A stretch of DNA of 64,000 nt from Loxodes magnus (lineage: Eukaryota > Ciliophora > Karyorelictea > Loxodida > Loxodidae): assembly GCA_946699065.1 (NCBI GenBank), contig CAMPDV010000120.1, positions 310,001 to 374,000 on the forward strand, written 5' to 3'. Both the position numbers and the translations under genes were made by a program. The first letter of the stretch is position 1. Every line of letters starts with the position of its first letter. The notes beneath the pieces were generated by a model. It had not been told where the DNA came from, searched no databases, and saw only the letters and a list, made by a program, of their open reading frames with translations. Positions 46,120 to 58,149 of the stretch are shown piece by piece.

Positions 46120-46909
46120 TACATATCCTGGGTTTTCAACCAGGTTTCTGCTGACAAGTTTTTTTCCGTGGTTGTTCTCCACGACCTTTTTTTAAAGTGG
46201 ACGGCTACCACGAAGGATTCTCTTAGTTTCTTGTTCATAGTTTCTATTTATATATTCCTTACTCAGTAATCCAAAGTTTGTTTAAATTTTTTCAGGTCCT
46301 TTATTCTTCATTATACTTGAGTTATCTTCATTTCTTACAATGTCTTAGTAAATGATACCAAGATTAGCAGTACCAACAGTTTTTATATCGTTTTTCTAAT
46401 TTCTATTTTTAAAAAACTTTTTTCTCCAGCATCTCAATTCTTTTGTTTATGTTTGTATTATTTTTTACTTAATTTTACTTTTCTTAGTGTTGTATTTTGT
46501 GCTAATCTTCTTCTATGATCATTCTTTGTGATTAATTGAAGTTAGTTTACTACATTTCATAAAGTTAATTTTCTGTTACTACTGAGTTTTTAATCAGTTA
46601 ACTTTTGAGAATTGGCAGTTCGTTATTTTAATCTTCTATGTAATTCATTAGCTCCCGGATTTTTTCTCCTTTATTAAAAAATATATCTTCATATTTTGCA
46701 ATTTTTTCTTTCATTTTTTCGATTTCGCTTTGGAGTAAATTGTTATTTTTGGTTTCAGGGTTTTATTGTTCATTCGGACCAACCATTACTTTTCCCTCTG
46801 AAGACGAGCTAGATTCTCTATCCTGTCTTTGCTTTTTTAGCTCCTCGTTTGTCACTTGTTTTCTTGTTTTTCTTTGTTATTTCTTAGAAAGACGAATGTT
46901 CTTCTCCAT
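46120..46909 (-). CDS. gag-like coiled-coil/CCHC protein, copy 6
   Basis: ATG at 46909; one frame runs about 260 codons. Basic N-terminus (MEKNIRLSKKQQRKTRK), serine block (SSSSSEGKVMVGP), coiled coil (LQSEIEKMKEKIAKYEDIFF, IRELMNYIEDQNNEL). Zinc knuckle CWYCQSWYHLLRHC, then KK-TGA-R (Trp by comparison with copy 1). The tail EEQRTWKNLNKLWITEQGIY ends with KPGWKPR. TGA in this copy replaces TGG of copy 1 at two positions. It lies 240 bp from the end of a B-box/ubiquitin gene on the same strand. Confidence 0.7.
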
Positions 46910-47149
46910 TTTTTTTAATTATAAAAAAATGTTTACCTATTTTAATTAATTAATTATAATTTACAATAATATAAGAATAAATAGAACTTAAAGAATCTTT
47001 GTTTTATTTTTAAGCTTAAATATCTTAAAAATAAGAAAAATCGCTTTTTACTCATATTAATTATTCTATCTTGTTAATAATTTGAAAATGGCTTAATTAA
47101 GAAATATTAAACTATTTAATTTAAGTTTAATAACTTTATTAGTTTTTCT

Positions 47150-48232
47150 TCAGCAGCCATATAATCGTAAAATCAAATGAAGAGTTGATTCTCTCTAAAT
47201 ATTATAATCTTATAAAGTAAGCTCATCTTCTAACTATTTTTCTGTAAAAATTAATCTCTATTGATCTGGGGGGCTTCCGTCTTTTTCTTAAATTTTTAAT
47301 TTGATGTCTTCGATTGTATTTGAAGATTCAACATCTAAGGTAATAGTTTTACCAGTCAGAGTTTTAACAAATATCTGGAAACTACTTTTTTCTTTAGTAA
47401 ATAAATAAAGAATAGAGTATTTCTATACTTTATAATCTGATAGAGTTTACTCATCTTCTAACTCTTTTCCTTTGAATTAAAGTCTCTACTAGTTAGGAGG
47501 AGTCCCATCAATATATCAAATTTTAGATTTTATTTCTTTAATGGTATCCTAATTTTCAACATCTAAGGTAATTTATTTACCTCTGCATGATTAAACAAAT
47601 ATTTGCATATTGGCTATTTTTTATTCAACTAAATGAAGGGATTACCCATTCTAAATATTATAATTAGATAAAGTTAACTCATCTTCTAACTCTTTTCCCG
47701 CAAATAATAATCTTTAATTCTCAGGAAGAATATTTACATTATCCTAAATTTTTATCTTAACGTATTTGATTGTATCTGTAGATTCAACATCTAAAGTAAT
47801 TTTTTTGCCGAAATTAGTAAAAGCAAATATTTGCATAGTGAAACTTATCCTTATAATTAAATGAATAATTTAATTATTCTAGATCCTTTAATCAGATAAA
47901 GTTCAATCATTTTCTAACTATTTTCCTGCTAAAATTAATCTCTATTTCTCAACTTAAATTCCTTCTAATTCTTGAATTTTATTTTTTACTTTCATGATAC
48001 TATCCGAAGGCAATACTGTCAGATACAGTGTTCTTCCTGTTAATGTCATAACAACTATTTACATTGTTTGAGGCTATTTTTAATATTTATTAATAGGAAT
48101 TATTTCCTCCTTACTATGTTGCTTAGTAAAATTAAAATGGACCTGCAGATCCTAAACACATAAATTCAATTAGCAATATTAACAATAGAATCTTGCTTAT
48201 CCATTTTTACACCATTCACATACAGTTTCCAT
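47150..48232 (-). CDS. B-box-like zinc motif plus four ubiquitin-like domains, copy 6
   Basis: 361 codons from ATG at 48232 to TGA 47150-47152, no slips. Zinc motif CEWC (TGG) ...FYCQYCQLNLCVQDLQ, QHSKEE. Four ubiquitin-like domains: [80 protein letters not shown], each with KxKIQ and LxDYxIQ signatures. Joints lack Gly-Gly and the end is LRLYGC. Two TGA codons are read as Trp. Its TGG at CEWC is the key evidence for reading TGA as Trp in copy 2. Confidence 0.85.
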
Positions 48233-48289
48233 TTTTTAAATGAAAGAAATAGAAATTAATTTAAATAAAATAATGCTTAGGTTATATAT

Positions 48290-48970
48290 AAGTAAAAAAT
48301 GGTCCAATTAGAAATATATTAGATAGACATAAATATATTAAAACATTTTTTACCTTTAATATAAATTTATCAGCATGTTATGATATTTTACAAAATAATA
48401 AGTTTTTAAATAAACTCATTTCAACTTAAAAAGGTATTTATCATAAAAAATCGAAATACTATTAGCTTAATCAATTTATTTTTCATACCAAGGAATATAC
48501 GAACATTGGCATGTATAATAAAAGCTTATAATTTCCTTTTATTTTTTATTAAGATATTTTATTATTTTTATTTGTAATAAAAGAAGCAATCTTTCATAAA
48601 ATTTATCATAAAGGATGACAGAAATATTTATTCAATAGATCTAAAAAATTAAAAATTGTTATCTTTGAAGAATTTTTTGGAACAAAGTAACAAAAATTAA
48701 AAAAAAAATTGATTTAACTTAAAAGGCTAAATTTTATTAAAATCTTTATAGAAACTGAACTTTTTCATAAGTTTAATCTTATTAGCATTTAATAGATTCT
48801 TTCCTTTAAAATTAATATTTTCTTTTTAAATAAATTATCTATAATAAATAATTAGAAAGCGAATAAATTTTCTAAATAAAAATAAATAAAAAGAGATAAA
48901 ATTTTAATCAAGATACGAAAGTTAATATTTCTCTAAGCAGTTAATTACTTATAATTTTAAATTTTTTCTT
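48290..48970 (+). CDS. possible hypothetical protein
   Basis: Plus-strand frame with GPIRNILDRHKYIKTFFTFN, LSACYDILQNNKFLNKLIST, FIFHTKEYTNIGMYNKSLQF, RSKKLKIVIFEEFFGTKQ and a basic C-terminus ending at a TGA near 48970. High complexity suggests coding, but no ATG fits the frame and no family is recognised. It may share the intergenic region with the minus-strand B-box/ubiquitin gene. Confidence 0.35.
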
Positions 48971-49809
48971 GATAAAAAACTATAAATTTTACTAAAAAAT
49001 TAAAAGAAAAGAATGATAAAAGATCTTATTCTCTTAAGTTAAAAAATAAATATCTTATTTTATGAAAATCACTTAAACTTCCTTTTTAGAATAAGTTTAT
49101 TTGCCCATAATTTTACTTAAAATAAATTGTTCTTTTTTCTATTTTACTTAAATGATAAAATTTATAAAAATTAAAAATCTCAAAGGATATATATAAGATT
49201 AAAACATAGTAAGCAATTAAAAAAAAATTGCTTTAAGTGAAAAATTAAAGCTAATATTAGTTTAAGCTTTATAAATATGTAAGCTTTAAATAAATATTTT
49301 ATTATTTTATAATAAAATTAAGTAAATTAGAATATTAAAAAAGATGTATATCAACTAAATTATATTCATTTTCATTTTAAAATGATTGTATTAATTCCAT
49401 TAAAAATATTCAATTAAGATAATACTTTCTTTTTTAAAAAGCAAATAGTAAAATAAAAAATTATTGTATTTATATTTTATTTTATGTATTAAAGTCCTTA
49501 TTTATTCTTATTAATTATATTTAATTGATTTTTTGAAACTATCAAATTTTTTGAAACTCTAATATTAATTTCCAATTTAATCTTCCTAATATAAATGCGT
49601 TCCTTTTAAACTTTAAATAGTTTATAAGATTTTAGATTTATTATATTTAATTTAAAATATCAATAACTAGATTATAAAATTTTGATTTAGAAATTATTTT
49701 GATTCAGACATTTAAAATAATTTGTATTTTAACCGATATAAAAGAACTATAAAAAATAAAATTTTTTAAAAAAAGAATAATAATAATAATGATAATATAT
49801 ACTTAATTT

Positions 49810-50608
49810 TTTAAAGTTTTTGCTCTCCCTGGGCTTTCAACCAGGTACCTGCAGCCATTTTTTTATACGTGGATGAATACAAGACCTTTTTTATACGGGG
49901 TAGGTTACCACTAATAGCTATTTTCAGTTCTCGCTAAAATTTTCTATTTATAAATTCCATCTTTCGTTATTCAGAGTTTGTTAAGGTTTCTTCATGTTCT
50001 TCGTTCTTCTCTTATTTGGAGTTTCTCTCAAGCTCAGCAGTGTCGTAGAATGTGATTATTCGCCTTACAATATCAGCAGTTTTTGGTCTATTTTTCTTAA
50101 ATCTTCTTCTAAAAAACCTTTTTTTCCGGTTTCTATATTCTCATTTATAAGTTTATATCAATTTTTTCTTCTTGTTTCAATTATTAGTCAGCTAATTTAA
50201 TTTATTCTTTTTCTATAATCATGTTCTATTATTAACTAACTATGGATTGCGATTGTTCATAAAGTTATAATTCTGTTACTAAGTTATTTTAGATTAACTG
50301 ACGACGTGGAATTAATAATTCATTATTTTGGTCGTCAATACCGTCCATTAATTCCCTTATTTTTCCCCTTGATTGTAAATTGTTTCTTCGTAATTTTGGA
50401 TTAGTTTTTTCATTTGATCTAACTGACTTTAGAGTTTTTTATCAGCTTCACTCTTAGATTCCTGAATATCGATTGGTCCGACCATAACTTTTCCTTCAGA
50501 AGAAGAACTTGAATCCTCTTTTTGCTGTTAAATTTTCTGCATTTCTTTTTCCGCTTTTCTTCTTAAGTCTCTTAGTTAATTCTTTGAGAGACGAACATAT
50601 TATCCCAT
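49810..50608 (-). pseudogene. gag-like coiled-coil/CCHC protein, copy 7
   Basis: ATG at 50608: MGQYVRLSKNQLRDLRRK, SSSSSEGKVMVGP, coiled coil DKKLQSQLDQMKKLIQNYEE. A one-base loss near 50375 then shifts the frame (GEK / RELMDGIDDQNNELLIP). Knuckle C-TGA-YCKANNHILRHC, where copy 6 has CWYC with TGG. Tail RTWRNLNKLWITKDGIYKQK and PGWKPRESKNF. Two inactivating shifts but all family blocks present. Closest to copy 6. Confidence 0.65.
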
Positions 50609-51314
50609 TTTTTTAATTTTAATAAAAAGAATATTTTTAATGAGAGATAGACATTAATTAGATTTAATCTGGGTCAAGATTATATTTTTATAGTAGTTAA
50701 ATGATATATAATTTTATTTATTTTCTTTAATTTTATAAACATAAAAAATAGACTTCTTCATTTATAACATTTCTTAAATGTATTTTATTTAATTCATGCT
50801 ATATTTACAATAATTAAGAAAACTATCATAGAATATATTAAAAATATTATATTTATTTAATATATTCGATTTTATTTTGAAAGATTAATAAAAATTGTTA
50901 CGCTTTCTTTTTTGCTTTAATTTAACTTCTTTAAATATTTTTAATTTTAATAAATATAAAAAATAAACTATTTTGCTAATTTTTTACAAATCATTATATT
51001 TAAAATTGAGTTAGATTTTTTACTTAATTTGAGATAAGAAAGAGTATTTAAGTTTAATAATGATTAAAAACTAAGTTTCTGATGATAAACTAAAACTTAA
51101 ATAAAATTAAAGCTTTTTATTTTTTTTAATCATTTTAAGGAATTTTGAAATGTTTTCTAATAAAATAAAATTAAAAATTAATTCTGATATATATTCTATT
51201 TTATCATTAGAGATTTTTATTTAATGGAATTATGATGTAATTCTCTTGGAATTAAATCTAGACTTAAATAGTTTAGAATGAGTAAAATTAAATAATTAGA
51301 GATAGATAAATAAA

Positions 51315-51647
51315 TTGGATTATAGAGCGCGTAGCACTCTCGTTGGTGCGCAGCTCTTTAAAATAATTTTATTTAATGTCGAAAAAAAAATTCTATGGGT
51401 CTATCTATCCTTATTTTCCCTTCCTGCAGTATCTCCCTGTAATTTTTCCTTCCAAAGCATAGGATGCAATATGCGATTACAGGTATATCTTTCCCCGACC
51501 TATGATGAAGAAGGTTTTCTTCTGGCATTCAGAGTTCTCCAGCTTGTAGAATCTTCCTTCTCTTTTTATTGGTTTCTCTTTCTCCGACTTATCCTCTGTC
51601 CGCGCTCACTTTTTAGTTGTCTTGCTGGGCCTCCAAACAGCATCTGA
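51315..51647 (+). CDS. 110-codon ORF over hairpin terminus and module D
   Basis: Open even in the standard code, the longest such ORF in the window: MDYRARSTLVGAQLFK from the shared hairpin terminus, then FQSIGCNMRLQVYLSPTYDE from module D and a hydrophobic end. Base composition is higher in G+C. The equivalent at 41.37 kb is interrupted by a degenerate tandem tract. Whether it is expressed is unknown; the start lies in a repeat that elsewhere faces the other way. Confidence 0.35.
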   Translation: MDYRARSTLVGAQLFKIILFNVEKKILWVYLSLFSLPAVSPCNFSFQSIGCNMRLQVYLSPTYDEEGFLLAFRVLQLVESSFSFYWFLFLRLILCPRSLFSCLAGPPNSI

Positions 51648-52359
51648 AGGAAAGGGTTTTCCACCTAATTTAAAATATATAATAATATAATAAAATTAAT
51701 GAACTAGTTCTTATGAAAGAAATATTTTAATTACTTTGATTTAAATCATTTTATTTACTCTTACTTACTCTTTTCATTTTATTTTTCATATGACAAAAAA
51801 TTCTACTTGTCATTTAAATTTATCTTCATTGCATTAATTTTAAGCTCTTGCAATAATTTACAAATTACTTGTATCTAAAGTAATCTGCATTTAAAATTCT
51901 TAGTAGGTATTTACATATTTAATAGTTTAAAAGATAGAGATCGTAATATATTCAATTAATTTCTATAATTATTTTTGGGATATTTCATTCGAATAGATTT
52001 AACATTAAGTATAAGTAACTTTTAAATAAACTTTATAGTATTTTTTAGACTTAAAACTATATTTAATTCCTTTTCATAGTTTAATACAATTAATCATTAT
52101 AATAAAGCATACTGAGTTATAGAATCTAATTTTATGTCTTTGATTTTAAATTATAAACTCTAATTTTAGTTTCAACTTAAATATTCTAAATAGTTGCATT
52201 TTGCTTTTCTAAATGGAAGATATTTATTATATACTAAAGCTAGTTATTTGCATTAGAAACTTATTAAAAAATAGTTAAATTACTCAAATCTCTAAAATTA
52301 TTCTTTATATTACTCAGTATAAATTTTTTTACTTAAATTATTAAATTTGAATACAGTCA

Positions 52360-53465
52360 AAAAATGGTGATAATTGAATTTTTAATTGAATAACTATAAC
52401 TCTAAATTAGAGAAGTTCCAGGACTCATTTACATATCTTTTATAATCTAAAAGTTATGTTCTCATAGACTAAGAAATTTATAAATCCTAGATAAAGAAAT
52501 TAAATTTCAATTAATAACTAAAAAAAATTTTATTGATTAATGAGAAAATTCAGTTTTTAACAAACACCAAAACTTGACTCAAGAATAGATTTATTTTAGA
52601 GCAAATCGATTTAGTTTGTAAAAATAATAATGAGATTCAAAATTTAAGCGGATCTCTTCCATCAAAGGATAAGTAAGAACTAAGATAAAAATTCAGAACA
52701 GAAAGGTTAATACAGCTCTCAACACCTTCATTGAAAACTGAAAAAAGAGATCACTCAATCGAATCGATAAAAATAATAATGAAGAAATAAAAAATAAACG
52801 AAGAAGGTAAATTACGATAATTCAATATAGATCCTATTACCTTTGATTTAGTCAATACTGAAATAGAATAAATGGACTCTTAGTAGATGAAACAGCTGAT
52901 TTATCAACTTATTAGAAACAAAAAATCTCGAAAAGGAATTAAACTCCCAGAAGGAAGAGATGATTGTAATAAGTCAGGATTTGATAAATCATGAAGATGA
53001 TGATGAAGTCCATATGTAGATCGAAGAGCTAAAGTCGGAGTTTATGAGCAAACTGCAAGTTTAGAGAATGATATTTGAGTAATGCTAGAGCAAGACGAGA
53101 AAAATTGAGTAAAATTAGATTCTAGACTCAAATTAATAGAAGAAAACCTGTAGAAGCATTCATAAGGAACTCCAATTGAAATAGAGAAATAAGAAAAGAC
53201 ATTTAATAAAGCAAGAAAAAGATGTTACATTTGCAACAACACTTGCATTTATGGCGGAAATGTCCCCAATAGAAAAAAATAAGAATAAATATCTGGAGAA
53301 ATGCTAACTAGTAACAACTGAAGTATCGAGCGACGGAATTCTTCCAATCGGGAAATGGGAAAATCTGGAAAAATAAATTCTCAACTCAGATTATTCAAAA
53401 GATAGAAGTCAAGGAAAAAAGCAATGCAAGGAACGAACATGCAGGAACTGAGATTTTATGCCTTT
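52360..53465 (+). pseudogene. gag-like part of gag + reverse transcriptase unit
   Basis: Clean coding blocks: LEQIDLVCKNNNEIQNLSGS, LRQFNIDPITFDLVNTEIEQ, then after a slip in an A-run near 52920 LEKELNSQKEEMIVISQDLI, MQIEELKSEFMSKLQVQ. A zinc knuckle CYICNNT...HLWRKC is split by a one-base loss near 53245. The other reading continues TEVSSDGILPIGKWENLEK. So coiled coil and CCHC lie just upstream of the RT, as expected for gag or ORF1. Confidence 0.6.
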
Positions 53466-53469
53466 AAAA

Positions 53470-55450
53470 CTTCAATTAAGCCGGTAGGCGAATAGTTATT
53501 TTAATGATTAATGAGATTCAAAAACAACTACCTATACATTAATAACAATTCTAGCCTTTTTCTTTTAAAGAAATCTAGCTAATTATATAAGATATACCTA
53601 GTGGCAAAGTAGCAGGTTCAAATTGCATTAAAGGTGAATTATTAAAATATGGAGAACATTATCTTACCTTAATTCTTCACAATTTACTGAATAATATGCT
53701 GAGACTCGGAAGAATACCATATAAGATAAATAATTCAACTATTATTTCTATTTTCAAAAAAGGAAACAAAGATTATTTAAAAAATTGAAGAGCTATTTCT
53801 CTAATAAACACAGTACTAAAATTATATGATAAAACCCTTACAAAGAGATTATATTATTTGATATAAGAAAGAAACTTAGTACATTAAATTAAATGGAACT
53901 TTTGAAAAGGAAATAAACAACAATGTAAATTTGCGTTCTTTTTTAACCAATAGACATGTTTCATAAATAAGGAAGGGGAAAATCAAGCTACTAACAAATA
54001 TACATGGATTAAATGCTCTATTTTATAGAGGGAAAATTACTCTTTGATTCACTAAAAAGATTAAAACTGCCTCTAGGCCTTATAAATGCTTTATAATCTT
54101 TTATAGTAACATAAATTCATCTTTCTAATAGATGGAACATAATAAAGAAGACTTTAATACAATAATAGAGTAAAACGAGGAGCTAGTATTAGCCTTGTTG
54201 TACTATGATATTTCAATTCGATAATTAGAAAATAAAGTTAATATATTTGGATTTAAATGAAATAACTTTGATAACAGAATTGCATATAGAAGATGGGCAG
54301 TTGAATTAATCCTACTATCTGAATCAGAAAGAAGTATGTTTAATCTAATAAACGAAACAAGTAGAGTTTTTAGATGAACATGCTTAAATATAAATATTAC
54401 CAAATGTGATTTATATAGTTTTTGAAAAAGAAAGGAAAATAAACCAAACTAAAATTATCAATCAACAAGAAGCCAATCATTTAAAAACCTTCATCAAGTC
54501 TTTGCTTTACCTAAAGTGGAATATGTTGGAGAATTAATACCTTGAAATGTTTAAAAAGGTATCACTTCAATATTAAATCAAATTTATTCAAGTATGAGAT
54601 TCATATCAAGAAAAGCTTTCTAAAAAGAATCAAGATCTTTTAATAGATCATGGTATGTAAATTTAAACTGATTCCCCTTTAAAAATATTATAGTTCTAAG
54701 GTTTTTCAAATTTTTTACAAATTTAGAAAAGAAAGTTTGGAAAAAGTAATTCGAAAATAGGAAGAATATTTAAAACTAAAGGAAAAGAAGGGTATTAATA
54801 CTATATTGATGTGATAAAGATGGTCCAGTTTTATAATATTGATTTGAGTGACAAAAAAACGTAAATTTAAATAAATTTGGTAAGCATGTTAGTAACTAAA
54901 TAAAAGCTAGATTTTATAGAGATTCAATTTAAAGAATTAACAGAATGACTACGGATAATATTTTTGCTTAGTAATTTCAAAATTTGTCTTATTTTCCAGA
55001 AATGTCATATACAAAACTTAATGAACATTACACAAGAAAAATTAATAGCATATAAAAAATGAGAACCCAGTCTTACAATTTTCGCAATGAATTATAGGAC
55101 CGACATTTCCCCATCGAAAATCCAAAATATAAATGCAACAAATATGACACATTTGAACATATTATGATATGTATGTATTATTAACAATTAAGTGAATATT
55201 TTAATAATAAATTAGGAATCATTATATTAGGAGATTAATACTAAATGATTAGATATATATCAATTCATTTCTTAGAAAGTAATTAGAATATTTAGATCTT
55301 TAGATAAAAATTTTCATAGAAAGCTTCTATCTTTTAGATTTTAATTCTTGGATGTATTAGAAGAGGTCGGAAGAACAAAATCAAGTTAAAGAAACTGAAG
55401 AAGATAGATTGATGAATTTTGTTTTTTTATAGACTTTAAAATGTCTTTGA
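53470..55450 (+). mobile_element. LINE-type reverse transcriptase, degenerate
   Basis: RT order is recognisable: FSFKEIQLIIQDIPSGKVAG, IPYKINNSTIISIFKKGN, KN-TGA-RAISLINTVLKLYD (NWRAISL), the Q..F.KG region, LKRLKLPLGLINAL, VKRGASISLVVL, then IAYRRWAVELILLSESERSM where the catalytic YxDD should be, LNINITKC, and a C-terminal C...TFEHIMIC zinc-like motif. The YADD aspartates are not visible and three or more frames are used, so it is probably dead. The gag knuckle ends only about 240 bp before the RT, leaving no room for an AP endonuclease, and I see no restriction-like endonuclease after it. TGA repeatedly falls at plausible Trp sites. Confidence 0.7.
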
Positions 55451-55929
55451 TTGAAAGAAGTAATTCTTACAATTAAAGAGGTCCATATGCTCTTGAAGAT
55501 AAATTAATTTATATCATAACTTTTATTAATTGCTTTTATATCTATATTCTTAACTCTTTACTTATTGAAGATTACAATGCAATTTTAATTATTCTATTAT
55601 CCAATTATTCTTATGCTTGAATGATTATCTATTAGTAAAAGACAATTTAAATTTTCTTAATATTAATTAGGTTATTTTAAATATCAGTAGCAAACAGTTA
55701 GTTTATGATATTCTCTTTATTAAGATTAAAATTGCAGCTTTTATTTAATTTTTAGCTAAAGATACTTTATTTAGATATTTGATTACACTTAATATTTTTC
55801 TTATTAAAGCAATATTAAATTCCTTGTAATAATGTAAATCTTTTATTAAATCAAAGATAAAACTCTTTATTTGGTTCAAATATCTATTTTTAGTTATTAT
55901 TGCTAATTAAATTTGTATAAAAAACTTAT

Positions 55930-56220
55930 ATTATAGAGAGCGTAGCGCCTGCATAGCTATTAAAAAAAGTTTTATTTATTCTTATTAAGTCTTAAGGAAT
56001 TCTTCCCATGTACTAGAAGTCCCTTGGACAGTTTTGTCTCCATAAGGTTATTGTCGAAATATTTTCCTAAGAATCCTTAAAATCCTAGCATCTTACAACT
56101 ATTTTACTTGAAGCCTCGAGAACTGAATGCTCTCTTGGCTCCTGCTACTATTATTGTTCTTTTTTCACCATGAGGTACTTCCTAGTAGTAATTTTTCGTT
56201 CTTAGTTTAAAAAATGTTCC
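55930..56220 (+). repeat. repeat C, copy 2
   Basis: Begins TTATAGAGAGCGTAGCGCC and shares several blocks with 29400-29680 (GTTTTGTCTCCATAAGG, CTAAGAATCCTTAAAATC). It lies 3' of the RT unit, so it could be the 3' end of that element or an independent insertion. Confidence 0.45.
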
Positions 56221-57431
56221 TCACTATTTAAATTAAAAATTATATATAATATAAATAAAAATTAACCTTTATATCTAAAAATAGGTAAAAATGAGAATAA
56301 AATATAAGCAAATTTATAAAATAGTATCAATTAATATGCCTTTACTATGTTTTCATATAGGAAATAAAATTGTTTATTTACATCTTATTCATCAGTCCTA
56401 CTTTACTTATTGCTCATGTTCTTCTTCAATTGCTTCAATTTATCCAGATCATTCTACCATTGTAGTAATTTCTCATTTCGCATTAGGATTTCAATTCTTC
56501 TTCTCAGTAAATTTTTTGAAAGCTTTAAATTCTAAAATATATTTCTTTTAACTGCTTTTAAGTGCGAAAATTAAGAGCAATATAACCTTGATTATATGTT
56601 AAAATCTTTATTAAATCGTATTTTTTAAGTCTTAAAATTCTTAATTAAGATCTTGCAGAATTTCACTTGCTTAAATATGAACGAAGCTATCTAAATCTCC
56701 ATTTTTGGAAATCTCAGAGTACTTGATTTTGAAGTGTCTTTGTTATAAGTTTTATTAGAAATTATAGCAAAATTACTAAATTTGTATATAGACATTATTT
56801 CCCATAAGTTTATTTAGTTTCGTAAATAGAAATTATCTTGCTTCTTTATCAATATCTTCAAAGTAAAAATGTGAGTTTATTTTAATCTCATCCTTTCTGT
56901 AGTATCTTAAAGGAACTTTTGCTTGACTTTGCTATAAACTTTTTTAAAATGTTTACATTCTTCAATATTCTATATATCTATTTCAAATATTAAGTTAGTT
57001 TCTTCAAGTTTTTAAAATATCTCAGATTTTTGCTTTTTTAAATAAAAAGTTATATCAGAGTAAAATTCGTTTATGTTTCTTATCATAATTTTAAATATCT
57101 CATTATTATGTAGTATTCAAAAGATAGTCAATTCAAAATTATAAAGTATGATTCATTAAACATTTAGTTTGGACTTTAGAATGCATTTCTTGTTACTTTT
57201 TTTTTAATTAGCATATATGTATTTCTTTATTTTTCCAATGTCCCTTAGAATCTTACATGAAATAACTTCTGAACTATAATTAGCTTTAGAGAATAAAAAG
57301 ATTTGAAGAATCTATTTAAAGCTTTAAGAGATATTCTAATTTGGACAACTATATAAGAAAATATATAAAGTTAATTTTAATTTTTTATTTCACTTAATCA
57401 CTAGTTTCAGAAGGTTTAGTTTTATAAGCAT
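56221..57431 (-). CDS. unrecognised protein, about 400 codons, hydrophobic C-terminus
   Basis: ATG at 57431 (MLIKLNLLKLVIKW). One frame then reads ANYSSEVISCKILRDIGKIK, NNEIFKIMIRNINEFYSDIT, LKKQKSEIFQKLEETNLIFE and IDIQNIEECKHFKK. One slip near 56920 is followed by YYRKDEIKINSHFYFEDIDK, QASEILQDLNQEFQDLK, NAKWEITTMVEWSGQIEAIE and a hydrophobic C-terminus (TILQICLYFILIFTYF) before TGA at 56221. Well-mixed charge makes this a convincing gene; the slip may be a tiny intron or an assembly indel. No domain named. Confidence 0.55.
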
Positions 57432-57539
57432 TATAAAGCTAAAAGTTTCTAAATTTAATACTTTTATTATTATTTTTAAATACTACTAAACTAAATTCTC
57501 ATAATCAATTATTTCATTAGTTAATTAAAATCATTATAC

Positions 57540-57950
57540 AGTGCGTAGCACCTCATTGGCGCGCAACTCTTTCAGTATTACAATTTAATATTAAGAAAAA
57601 TGTTCTAATATTTCTTGTTAAAATTCTAGAAGTCCAATGAGTCATGTCAGCTTCTCCAAATGGGGAATCTTCTTATTTAAAATTATTCTTAAATCTTGAG
57701 TCAAATGTTTCAGTCTTCTTGAATAAGGTCCAAATAAGAATTAGTTATTAAATGCATAATTAGAAGGTCCGTCAGTCAAACTTTCACACTGCTAGAGAGA
57801 ACCCTCAGGGTAAGTTAGTTATGTCTCAACGGATCTTATCCACCCTTCTCCACTGTGCAATTAATGCGAGACTACTCACAACGCAGTATACAATGCACCA
57901 GATTACCTACTAGTTTTTCTGACGCGGCCAAGATCCATTTTATATAATAA
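57540..57950 (-). repeat. repeat A, copy 5
   Basis: Most diverged copy; starts TATAAAATGGATCTTGG (minus strand) and ends with the GCGCGCCAATGAGGTGC hairpin. In the ORF reading the His-Gln pair is CAT TAA, and the block GSLQQCESLTDGPSNY is in frame. Confidence 0.85.
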
Positions 57951-58149
57951 TAGTACTAATTTTAAATAATTTGATATGAAATATAAGTTGGAAATTTCTT
58001 AACTTTTAAACTGAATGCCTTTTATTGAGAAGTTATAATCCAATTCTTATAAGATTTGAAAATATCAGAAAAATAACTTGTTTTTAATTTTCTTTTTCAT
58101 ACATTTTTACTTTTTGTTATATCTACGAGGATTTAAATTAATTCTTTTT

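Noticed and set aside
46120..46230. Hairpins (CCTGG...CCAGG, CGTGG...CCACG) recurring at 0.23, 5.15, 46.13 and 49.82 kb taken as a structured RNA element
   Set aside because: In all four copies this region reads in frame as the conserved gag tail (GWKPR motif), with TGA/TGG exchange, so coding explains the conservation better.
53042..53300. Trp-rich reading in the frame later used by the reverse transcriptase
   Set aside because: A neighbouring frame free of TGA over about 150 codons has much better composition; the Trp-rich version is a shadow except for the short HLWRKC knuckle piece.
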